Source: Angiostrongylus vasorum
Lineage: Eukaryota > Nematoda > Chromadorea > Rhabditida > Metastrongylidae
Reading direction: 5' to 3'
Length of the DNA stretch: 64,000 nucleotides
Assembly (NCBI GenBank): GCA_018806985.1
Contig: JADANN010000018.1
Span: 590,501 to 654,500, forward strand
Shown: in pieces, positions 1 to 11,704 of the stretch
Layout of the letters: each line of letters begins with the position of its first letter
Position numbering within the stretch: the first letter of the stretch is position 1
Made by a program: the position numbers and the translations under genes
Notes under the pieces: generated by a model
The model's database searches: none
What the model was told of the DNA's origin: nothing
The model's input: only the letters and a program-made list of their open reading frames with translations

Positions 1-785
1 CACAATACAGAATAGATGCGTAACCCTGAAGTGTATGCAAGCTGTGATGGCTGGCGATTGATTTATGTTAGGAAGGAAAAGTATAATGGTAGTAACTATT
101 CGGGAAATAGTTACCATAACAGCCTATGAGATTCAAAACTTCAGAACCTGATTGCAGAGTCTAACATACATATGCTATTTCTAAATCGGTTGCCTTTCTG
201 TCACTGGTTTTACGAGAGAAACACAATCTACCTCACCTACAAGCCGGATGTGTATGGAAGGAATCATGAGCGAGTCATCACTGTACATAAAGGTCCCATG
301 AAAGGGTGCTTTTTTCACTGATAAGCTAACACGAGATTGATGAAAAATAGTTATTCAGATAGCGTTTCGGCGACTACGCCTTCTTCAGAGCCAGATTGAT
401 CGAGTCCACTGCCCACAGTTTTTCCTTCTTCCGAAGTGGGTCTTCGAGAACGCTTCGAGTCGAATCCAGTGGAGCATCGCTAGAAAGAAGTAACCTTACT
501 CGGCGGTGTCATTTTATACAAGATGACTGTTCATTGCTTGTCCGCTAAGAAACTTGTTGTTCTAATGACAATCCATTCTGCAGGAGTCGACATCATTGTC
601 AGCAAGCATAGATCGTAATTCGATTTCAAAAATCGACTTTGCTTTAACCGCGGTATGGTCAGTTAACATGTATAAAAGTAAGAACAGAAGGGAAGAAGAA
701 AGAACGAAAAAAGTAACAGAAAAAAAAACGCGTCGATTAGTCATGACGAGATTAAAGGAAAGAAGGTTTTTGAAATATAAAATGG
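1..785. other. Spacer with one degenerate repeat
   Basis: I see no gene here. Around 340-470 there is a stretch (TTTCGGCGACTACGCCTTC, then a CCCACAGTTTTTCCTTCTTC motif) that recurs at 34910-35035 and more weakly in the arms of the foldback element at 52211-53312, so it is probably an old repeat copy. The open frames at 562-819 are antisense to each other, low in complexity, and not convincing. Confidence 0.4.
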
Positions 786-1170
786 TAATACAATTACAAT
801 GATGCTGAGATATTCTCAAAACTTGGACCCCGAGCCAGATCGAACCACGATTACCCTTTCCGGAAGTTCGTGTATTACATAATGCAGCACTGAGGCGCCT
901 GCTTTGCCTTTCCCTCAGCTAGTCTTCTACCTAACGCTGCCATGAGCAATCACCCGTTAACGGGATTGATCTGGGGAACACAAATCGGCATTGAACCCAG
1001 TTAAGTCGACGCTGTAGTCGAAATCAAAATGTTAACCTTTTTATTTGATGCCTACTACTACTGCCTAAAACCAGCTCAGAGAAACGCAAAGCAGGGGCCT
1101 CAGTGGTCCAGGGTGTAATACGCAAGCCGTGAAAAATTGTAGTAGGCAGCAAATAAAAAGTTAACATTAT
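786..1170. repeat. Family B SINE-like repeat, rearranged head-to-head copy
   Basis: A minus-oriented piece (about 790-1065) ends in TTTTTATTTGATGCCTACTAC. It is followed by a short plus-oriented piece (1070-1168) ending in GTAGTAGGCAGCAAATAAAA. The same 3' end and body recur about ten times in the window. Because the two pieces face each other, this copy has apparent terminal inverted repeats, but single copies elsewhere (37100-37470) do not. I read it as two insertions or a rearranged dimer. Confidence 0.6.
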
Positions 1171-1309
1171 AATGGTAATTTTGGTCAGTGCATTGGATTC
1201 CACTAAGAATTAAAGATGTGGTTGAATGCAATCACTGGAATTTATATACATACATGTATACATACCTACTGTAAATTTAAACAGCACAACATCACGATGC
1301 GATCCCATC

Positions 1310-1605
1310 ATTTCCTTCATCCGATTCCTTTTCTTGCATCTATATTTCACGAAGTTCTTCGGACTTTTAGATCTGAACATAATGAATACCGGTCAACTTG
1401 ATGCTCTTTGCAATCCTCAGATGCTGAGGTTTCCAGATCTTCATCACACGCCGTCAACTTTTCATGGATTGGAGAGGAAGCGAGTACCAGACAAGTCTGC
1501 TACCAACTCCACAACCTTAACGGAAGGAAGACTTGCTTAGTGATGGATCGAGACCAGAGTGTTGCGCATACTGACGACATCACTACCACTGCACCCTGTA
1601 AATGT
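1310..1605 (-). repeat. Family D SINE-like repeat, old copy
   Basis: The order of segments matches the better copies at 3620-3968 and 44210-44570: an ATTCG-rich 3' part, an ACAAGTCTG..ACCAACTCC segment, then GATCGAGACCAG followed by GACGACATCACTACCACTG. On the minus strand the last part is the tRNA-like head. It is diverged, and the open frames across it are not genes. Confidence 0.45.
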
Positions 1606-2860
1606 GAAGCAAAAGGACGGATACAAGATATGGTCGGCACAAGTCATAACCGATCATCTAACAACTCAATGTCATTATTGCACCTCACATCTCTGACGCG
1701 ATAAAATTTTGTAAACTTTGAATAGAAAATCTTCACGGTTTGTTTTCTAGTGGATTGTGTCACGCAGCTGTGTGACGATAGAATCCATTAACTCGGTTCC
1801 TCGATAACCAGAGATTAAGTTAACGTAACATTAGGACTCTATTGCCAGTGAGAAAGGTTATGCAACATGTGAACTATTGCAGAAGTACTTTAGCATGGTA
1901 TTTTCCATAAGTTTCTGTTCAACCTAAAACTTAAACCTCTTATACTACTAGGCATGGCGCTTACTCGAGGCGCCCGTGAATCAACTCCCATTGCTTCACT
2001 TCGACTTGGTTGCCGGTTTCAGCCGCTCCGCTCAGGATACCATAAACGTACACGCGAATACACCCATGCACATGAATGAATATGATTATGAGGAAGGGCT
2101 AAATCTGGCCTACCAGATAGTGAACTCATTTTAGACAAGAGAATAATGGAAGTGTTTTCACACAGGTAAAAAAGTAATCAGATTGCTTTTGTCAAAGATA
2201 TCTAAGCCCTTAGAAGACGTTGTCGTGCTGTCTGGTACGTAGTTGTTTCTCTCATGTCAGCAGGTATTTACTCTACTCTGTGGATAGAAACAACCCAGAT
2301 TGTTAACACCTTGATCTTGAAACCTCGTAGAAGAGAGTGTGCTTGAAACTAACAAAAAACAAGGCTAATAACTCAAAAGACCGACTTTCTATAAACCTCG
2401 GAATAAATAGTTGACATATTTATTTATATGATCCTGTAAACTGATCTTGTCGAGCTGAGGCCAGGCTGCTACAAGTTTTCGTTATCGTTATTGGTGCTGT
2501 TGGTCGATGGCTGACGTTTTCGCCTTCCTGGGAGCAGTGCTGTTATGAACCAGAAAAATTTACCTCACATCAGCTCAGCAAGATCAGTTTATAAGATCGT
2601 ATAAATAAAAAAGGCTAGTAACCTTTAAACAAGAAAGTTACGTATAACTTCTAACAAAACAACAAAATAAGCGAAAACAGGAACATCGCCTACTGTTTCA
2701 ATAGCTATCGAGACGAAACAAAACCCTGATAAAATGTCTGGTTTGAGACTTAACGGAGATCGACATAACGTTGAAAAAGATGAGTGTCAACAGAATTCAA
2801 CAAATTTTTTTACGGAATGTTTAACTGTGGTTACTTTGAAGATATGAGGAATGGAAGAAA
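1606..2860. other. Spacer, nothing recognised
   Basis: AT-rich sequence with no long open frame, no splice-supported exon and no match to the repeat families seen elsewhere in the window. Confidence 0.4.
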
Positions 2861-2929
2861 CTCGCACTATATTATGCCTTTTCTATAAAATAGTGAAAGT
2901 AGAAGTAAGTCTAGTGCAAATCCGAGATT

Positions 2930-3120
2930 AATGAGATGGTTGAAGTCGACGAGAACCCCTGAGGGCAGACAGGTCACATCCATCCCGGCGGAAGACAGCC
3001 TTGCGACGCTCTGCTTCTCTGTGTCGCCGCCCGGAGGACAGAGACGGAGAAGTCCTTCGCTGACTGACCGGCCGACGAGCTGTGCATCCACGCTTTCTCC
3101 TAAGGTTCCAGGAATGTCTT
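2930..3120. other. GC-rich island upstream of the SOC-1 gene
   Basis: A sharply bounded GC-rich patch in an AT-rich background, about 250-400 bases upstream of the SOC-1 start codon. It is open in several frames on both strands, which is expected from its base composition, so I do not call a protein. It could be a promoter-associated island, a 5' non-coding exon, or part of a GC-rich repeat; similar patches lie at 29240-29490 and 61130-61310. Confidence 0.35.
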
Positions 3121-3347
3121 ATCCTTTTTCTGCTGTCCTTTGAGTTTAGTTGTATGATAGCCATAGCCGTATTGTTCTGCATCTCCTAATGGGCAGTATT
3201 TTTCTGATCACAGTGAACTAGAAAATTTCAGTCGAAATAAGTTTCGGCCTAGAATCTTCAGATAGAATTCAGATTGGTTTCTGTTTGCTGGGATACTAAT
3301 GTAATGATGGCGCTGCTTACAAGAACGCTGTCGTGTTGACAGTTTTG

Positions 3348-6300
3348 ATGGCCGATTCGGTGTATATGGAGGGCTGGCTTATTCGATCGAGGGAGCGCAG
3401 TATGCATTTCCCGCCATTTAAGTCGAAGTGGGTCCGTCGCTATTTTGTATTACGAGTGTGTGATAAACGGCTCGGAACGTACGTCTTAGACGAATTCCGC
3501 AATGAAGACAAAAGACGATTGCGGAAGTCTCTCGACCTGGTACGATGTGTCCAGGTGAGTGTCGTTTTGGCTTCGTCATAAATATGCTTACTTTTTTTAT
3601 TTTTTTTAAACTACGTGTTTTCATGTCTACTTTGTGGATCCCAGCACTTCTGACATTCGATTCGTTTTCTCGCATCCGTCATCCTCGAAGATCGTCCTAC
3701 TTTTACGTGTGGTTTCGCTTACTGCTGGAGTATTTTCATTTCACCCTGAATATCGTAGAATGGTGATTGAGTGGATTCTCCTTAGAGTCCTGAGATAGCG
3801 GGGTTGGAGCGTTCCCAGTTGGATCGCAGAGAATGATTTCTTTCCTGGACAAGTCCTATATCAGTTTTCTGATTTTGAAGGGTTGAGAGGCTTGGTTAAT
3901 CCGGAGCGGAATCGAACTAGTACCATGCTCGTGATGACCGACATTACTACCATTGTGCTATCCGCCCCATACATTTGGTTATAGTGAGATCAGACAAGTG
4001 TCTTCCTATAAAGCTCATAGTGACCAGTTCTTGGATTCTTTTGAACATTGCCGAGGAACACACCACGACTTTTCATCGAGTTCATAATTTCAGATCGATT
4101 CTCATCTTCAACTTGCGGATTCGTCGTGCTCAACAACGTCTAGATTCGGCGGATTCCAGTGGATATTCTCTCTCTATTTCACCAAAGAACTTTCACCACA
4201 AAAGAAGACACCGTTGTATTTCGTGTCAGAATCGGAAGAGGTAAACTCCAAGTCTTTTCGCTCCTTTAAAATATTGTGATAATGAGGGTGAGTGATATTG
4301 TTCTGTTATGGCCATCGATTTTATTTATTAACGCGAACTTTACTCGATGGTCTGTTCTAGCCCTTTTTGGCGTTTCTACTTTCGGTTGGGCGAAAATGCT
4401 TGCGTGTTAAGCGAGTGGTTATTGTATGCACTTCCACAGCGATCCTGAGATATTTGCAAAAGTTGAACCACAGACCATATAGAACCACGTTTCTTTTCTC
4501 GTTCAATCCCTCCGACGGATGTTGCTGATGGCAGCATTACGTAGAAAACTAGCTGAGAGAAACCCCAATCAAGAGCCTCAGTGGTTCAATGTGTAATAAG
4601 TGAGCACCCGTAAAGGGTAATCTTGGTTCGATCTAGCCTGGGGTCCAAGTTTTGCGAGTATCTCAGCATCGTCCTGGTTGTATTTCATACCATGCCTTGC
4701 CGAGAAGTTTATAATAGGCAGCAAATAAAAAGCTTAACATCTATGCGCTTCTTTAAATTACAGCGAGCTTTGTTAGTCGACGCTATGATTTATTTAGAAG
4801 ATGAAGGATTGGGTTTATAACCTCTGTCGTGCTTGCCACCTGGAGAAAGAAAACGACGACGATAACAACTCGTATATTTTTCACCAGCACCATTCACATA
4901 TTGAAGGTAACAGTCCCTTTATATGCTTCAAGATGTCTTTTTATCCCATCTTTAAATTTCTCTGCTATGGTGCCTTATTTTTTTCCTCCTTCATTTTCAT
5001 GACTTCTTCCCAAATGTTTCCCTTTTCGTCAGCTCCCTCGCACCGCTCGACAATTCCCTCATCCCTTGGTGGATTGTCTCTTTATTCTGATCGCTCATCG
5101 GAAAGCATGCTTGATACTCCGAGGAGTGAAGTCAGCCGCGGTTTCGAGGTTTCTTTTCCTTTCTTTCGCTTTATTTTTTCTTCTAGACACACCGAAGTTT
5201 TGTTTGCGTTCACGTATCGTCTTTAGTTATTGTTTCTTTTCTTCCGATTGTACCCTCAAGAACTTTTCTTTCCAAATCTTTTGGAAGGTTCTAAAAAATC
5301 ATTTTGATTTGACATATCGCGATTGCTTTTGGCTGTCGAAATACTACTGCTTAATAATCTTGTCAAATAATCATCAACGTGAGTAGTGCTGCCATCTCAG
5401 CACTAATGGCCAGTTTTATGCTGTTTTATGCTAAGTACTCGACAGTTCGTTAGCATGTGTGGTCACCTGGTTTCTCATTTTCAGTGATCAGTGCATTGCA
5501 TCTTTTTAATCGGATTGGTATTTTTGCAAGTTCTAAAGTGGGGCGCTTTGTAGCGCAGTGGTCGGGGGCGCCTCTCAATGCACACAGGATCGGTTCCCGC
5601 ACCCCCACGCCCACCAAGCCCTCCATCCTATGGGGTTGGCAAATTGGTACCAGACTTGTCTCGGAGGATAGCAGCGCTGGCTCGATACATCGGCAGGGCA
5701 CCGCGAGTCATTGTAGATGCCATATATGCATTCAATCACCTCAAACGATGCTTATGGAAGTCGAATGCATGGCGCATCCCTCAGGGATTGATCAATGCCG
5801 AGAGCTTTATCCTTTTTTATCCTTTAAGTTTCGAAATTGGGTTTCTGTAATCTGTGGGTCTGCATGTATTTTTTAAAATTATTTTCCATGTTTTTTCATG
5901 GTTTGTTTCCCTAGTTTGGTTGTGTGGCAGGAATTCCGTGTCTTAAATGAATGCTTTCGAGGTATTCACTTCAAGTTTATCACACCGAGACGAGGATTTA
6001 CTACATGAATTCGAGTTTATCAACAATCCGAAGCGCGTTTCTCGTTTCAATTCTCGTCTTTGCACAACATCTTTTGCTAAAGTGACATACGTGACCCCTG
6101 TCGAGTTCGGTCTGACTTTTTCGCACCCTCCTAAGCACAACCCTTGCTGCTGCTAACCCGTTTCCAAATCCGACACCATGGGCTGCATGGGCTGGAGAGT
6201 CAGCAGTGCAGGGAAATTTGCCAGCTAAGATGTTCATTCCTAAGGCACTGATCCTCTCAGAATTTAAAAAATGTGGGTTCATCCTGTTATTCGCTTTGGA

Positions 6301-9300
6301 AAGAGTATTTTTAATTTTACATTCGTTTCATAAAAGCATGAAGTAGTGCTGTGTTTTGCACATGAGATTAGTTTAAAATAGCTGGAATTATGGCTTTAGT
6401 AGTAATGTAGAACCTGTTGCCAATTTATTGAAGTTTTCAAAAGTGGTTGGATTTCTTCTGAATAAGAACGTAGTGAAAACCGTTCACTTTACTTATTTTC
6501 CAACATTGTACCAAATAAATGTATGGTGCATAAAGGTTTTCTTTATATAAATATAATCGATGAGAAGTCAATCACATTTGGTTTTCCATCCTTCGCTCAC
6601 TTCCCACCTAGGGTATAGAATGAATGCCGTCCTTCTTGGTATCCTTCCGGCTAGAGAGGACATCGATTCAACTCGAAATGCGCTATGTGAGCTCTGCTGT
6701 CGTGCCTTTTGTTCGTGGTTGTGGAGAATCGTTTGAATGCGTGATTTGTGATGTTGCTGGTTGGTGATGTTCTTTCTCACTAAGGAGTTTCTTTACAGAA
6801 ATCAAGGCGTCAGCATCCTCGGTGGAGAAACTTTCGACACGACATCGCTCAAAAAAATGTTCCACCACGTACTATGGATATTAAGAGCAGTCATCTTCAA
6901 AGGAGTCGTAGGACTGGTGAGATTTCTTCATTTAGAAAAACCCGAGTTATAAAGTCTCCTTCATTTTTGTGGGAGTTCCGAAATTCACTTTTAGGAACTC
7001 AGTTTCTTCAGGAATCTTTATCGATACTGCTAAAATTGCAACGAAAATGTAGTATCAAAATACAGAGCAGTTATTCATGTGTTTCGTTACTGTTTAGAAT
7101 CATTAGGACGTCGTCACTCATCATCTCCATCTATATGTTCTTCTGTGACGTCGGACCGTCGAAGTAATGATGGGGACGATGATTCCACGAGCTGTATATC
7201 GCAGCTAAGCAATCTTTCATGCGGACCGCCGATCCCTCCCAGGTCCTTCTGTGACAGTTTTTTAAATCAAAATGTATAACTGTTATATGTTACCCACTAA
7301 ACCACTGAAACACTGGTTTTGCCTTTTTCTCAACCAGTTTTTTACCCTAACGATGCCGTCAGCAATAACCCCTCAATAGGAATGATCTAGGAAACACATA
7401 TGGACATTGAACCCAGTTAAGCTGAGGCTGTAGACGATTTCACAATGTATAACTTTTTATTTACTGCCTATTCTTTACACATGGGAAGGTATTATGCGAA
7501 ATACAATCCTAATAATACTGTGGAAATTATGCAAAACTCAGACCTCTGGCCAGATTCAAACTTGCTGTTACCCTTTCCGGGAGCATCGTTGTGGATGCTG
7601 AGATATTGGAAAAGTGAAGTATTATTAGAAAAGAAAATATCGCTTTAGATCTCATCTAATGCCTCAGTATTCTTCTGCTTCATCTTCTACTGGTGTTCCT
7701 GTAAAACGACCTGCTGTGGTTAGTTGTTTCTATGATCAGCATTTACTCACTATTTTTGATTTAAGCAGGCTTCTTACACAATCGTCAGACTATCTGTCGG
7801 GTGATGTCTGGAATTTTTTTCGTCTGGGAAAGTAGCCTCAAGTCACAAGGCAGCTGAATTCCTTGTCTCTGTGAGACAGTGTCATCGCTGGTTAAGAAAT
7901 TGGAATGGTGTAATACAACTAGTGCAGAATTCAACGAATGGAATTCAAGTTGTCAATAAGTATATGAGGCAGTATTAGCGAACCATGCTTCCTTCCCATT
8001 AATCCAGTGGGGGAAGGCGCGTTCACCGTTTGGTGGTGAATTCGTCGGCACTGCTAAAATAGGTGTTATCCCGTATTTACTATGTGTGGTAATTTCACTT
8101 TCACGGCGCCGGAGATTTAAAAAATGGAACGGCAGTTTGGCGGTGCACGTCTGTATTATTGACCAAGGTTGTAAATTTTATCCTTTATACTGAAATTAAT
8201 AATGTACATCATAAAGGCAGGTTTATTGTTTTTGTAAAGCTGGAGTGAAAAAAATTGGAGGATATTGTGGTAGGAATTGGAAACTGTTAAGTTTTTCTAC
8301 AACAGACGGATTCATACCCTCCACAAGGTGATCTAGGATCAACGTGAGTTCCACGTTTCCATTCGGAAGTCCAGCCAGAAGCTAATTAAGCCTCTGTTAG
8401 CCTATGTAAGCCGGTTAGCGTAGCTATCATTTCATAAACCTAGTAAAAAATTAGCGGCCTTATATAAAGACTATGGTATTTGTCATCTGTTTTGATGATC
8501 CAGCTTCCACTAAGCATTTCTGGGCCGCGACACAAACGAATGGGAATTATAATTGATGCAGTTTATACCTACTTAGGTACTCTGGTAGTCCGTCCTCAAC
8601 GGTAGACCCTAGCACATTTTCCTGGTAGCGATCTCCGTCGGACATTGTGACGATCGCGGGAGCCATTCCATTGTCCTGAAATCGTTGCCATATGCGAGTG
8701 CAGATGGTTGACATTGGCCACTAACACGTTCACGCATCGTTTGAGTGTTTCTCCAAGCGGACGCCTACATTCCCTTCAAACCCGCTTCGCTATTCTTTTC
8801 GTCCATTTCTCATCTCTTCTTCTTATTATTATGTGACCGGCCCATTTGTACCTCGCTAATGATGTGTATTCCCACAGATTCCGAAGATGGAGTAGGTTCC
8901 GAAAATTGAGCTTCGTATTCTAGATATTATGAGTGCCTTTTAAATTTCAGAGGTCATCATTGAAATTCTCTGTGAGTGGTGCATATATTTCTTGACGTAG
9001 TTGAAGTAGAAGCCCACGTTTCTGCTACATAACAGAGCGCTAGGAGGACTGTTGAGTTGACAAGGTGAGCGCGGAGTTTTAGGTCCTCTAGTTTGTTTGT
9101 GTGTTTTCTCAAAGGCGCGAATGCAGCCCGTGATGCTCTCTCTCTTCTGCCTAGTTCCTTCTTCACGTTGTTCTACATGTTCAGTGAGCGTCCAACACAT
9201 ACATACGAGGTGGTTTCTGTAATCAGAAAACATGTAGTTCTATTGTTCACCTTCGCACCGTGGTTTTTCATAAATTGGGCCTTTCTTCTATCTATGCGCA

Positions 9301-11326
9301 GTCTAGTTCTTTTTTTCAGTTTCATTGAGCTCATTTAGCATTGCTTCGTTGAGAGACCTAGAAAACATGACGATATCCACTACGAAATGAAGATTTGGTA
9401 GGGGTCCGTGCCCTTAGCGAAGACCTTTAGCATCCCAATCGAGTGATCTTAGTTATTCACTGCGATGCTGCAATGAATGCCTTTGGCGATACTGTATCGC
9501 CATGGAAATCTGCATTTTCGTGGTGCAACTCCTGCAACTCAAATAGTTGAGATAATCTTCGCTTCTAGAGCATACTCAGCAATCTTGTTAGATGACATAT
9601 AACTGCTAATCGTTTCTTCATAAGATGACAGTGCACGGCGTCCTCCACTGGTCTGCGGTTTTTTTTCCTTCTAAAGGTAAAATGTATGGGTTGCGAGAAG
9701 TATATATAATTTGTGGCCACCAGTTCTAAGAAAATCGGCGGTGATATTACATGGTCCTGAAGCTAGCTTGAGCTTCAATGAGCAGAATCCCGGGCGCTCT
9801 TTCTCCAGCGGAGATTTTGAGATCAAGAAGTATACCTTGGAACAGAAAAGATCGGTGTAGAACTTTTCCGTTATCAGTTCTGTATCATGGTAGGACATGG
9901 TGGTAGTCCCATCTTCGTTCATCACAGGGAGTAGCTAAACATTGTAGTCGCACAGATCCCAACGGCACTTTTTCAGACCACATCGTTTTTGAGCTACTTC
10001 CAATAATTTTCTGTCTATACCGATGTGAATTCTCCTACGAAGATCTTCTACAACTAGCATTTATCACCAGCAATGTTAGCTCTATTGCACTAGGTTCTTC
10101 AGGCTTCATTTTCATCTTTTCGAGCAACACCGTAATGGTACTGGAGATATGGTATGAGCTTCTTTTTTTGAGCAGCACTGGCGAGTTAGGCACAATTTTT
10201 AAGTCCTTCGACAAGCAGTTTGTCCTTGGTCGCGTATTCCTTTATCTGCCAGTCATATGAGTAGAAGAATTTATTGAGAGTATCCTTGTCATACACATGT
10301 TTAATTTTTTCTTGAGCGATAATAGTTCTTTTCTAGTTTGTGGCTGAATCGAATCCTCTCACGATGATGGCGATGATCTGGTGGTGATCACATCCGTTAC
10401 ATATTCCAAATACCACTGAACTATCAAAGAGTTACCATTTTCTGTTCGTGGGAATATGGTCGATCTCCGCATGAGTTGTGATTTTTGGAGACTCTCATAT
10501 CCAACGGTGGTTTTTCCTCAACTTGAAAATTGAATTTCCATGAAGGAGATCTGCTGCGGGTAGTAGTCCTAAATGATGGTTTATATTCTCATTTCGATCT
10601 CCAATTCCGAGGTTTTCTATCTCCTATCCGTTTTCGTTGGCCGTTCTTAATCTGGCATCATCCTAAACAACGCTTCTTTCAACTGATCATAGAACGCGTC
10701 CAGTTCGTTCTTATCAGCTGTACAAGTCGTTGAGTAGAAGCTGATATTGTTAACGTTCTTTTGACTTCGAAGTGGAAGACGATGAATGGCTAAGCGCCGT
10801 GACAGAATATGGTACGAGTTGATTAGTTGAGGAATAGATGGGTGTACGACAAAGTCAATGTCTCCGATATTTTGCAGCAGAAATACCTCTCCACTAATGA
10901 CAAAGGCTCCGTCATATAATTAGAGTATGTCGGTCTTCCTGCCTTTCGTCTCTTTTAGGGCGATCACATACACTTTGATGCGACCAGAGTTTTCAAGAAG
11001 AGCGTAAAGGTCGGCTTCTGAAGAGGTTGTTCTATTGTTATGGGTGCGGAGCGAGAGGCAGTCTCGATGACGTGTCATGGGCATACTCGTTTTTGTCCGT
11101 CTCCAATGACGTCCTGTGCAACCCGAGGCTGATCGTCTCTCACCGGTCGGTTCACCGACCGACATCGTGGCCGGGAAAGGGAAGTTCGCGTGATACTGCG
11201 ACTGAAGTTTTGCTGGTTAAGCCAGCTATTGTGGTTCCTTGGATTCTCGAGGTCGGACTAGCTGAATCCCTCAGATTACCACACCACCACAGACAGTCGC
11301 CGGCCTTCGTAGCGCTACCCACTTCC

Positions 11327-11403
<77 letters not shown>

Positions 11404-11624
11404 TTGGTACTTGAGTGAGCTGTCCTCAATGGTTGTGCGGACCCCTGCATAACCTCCATTTTTCGGCCTGGCCAAAGTCTGCCCCCAGGTCTTTACCACC
11501 CCAGGCAGTCGCAGCCCTTGTGGATCGGAGGGGATTTACCACCATGCGACTTTGATACCAGGACGGTGGTGAATCCTGGTATTGGTTTACTCTTAGCTAG
11601 GCTTCCTGATGGAAACGCTGGACT

Positions 11625-11704
<80 letters not shown>

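Noticed and set aside
786..1170. A MITE with terminal inverted repeats
   Set aside because: The inverted ends arise from two oppositely oriented family B pieces. Single copies elsewhere lack terminal inverted repeats.
5450..5876. Open frames of 83-139 codons on both strands
   Set aside because: They run across a family A SINE and mirror similar frames over the other copies.
11329..11702. Long Tyr-Ile open frames on both strands
   Set aside because: They are translations of (TA)n arrays.
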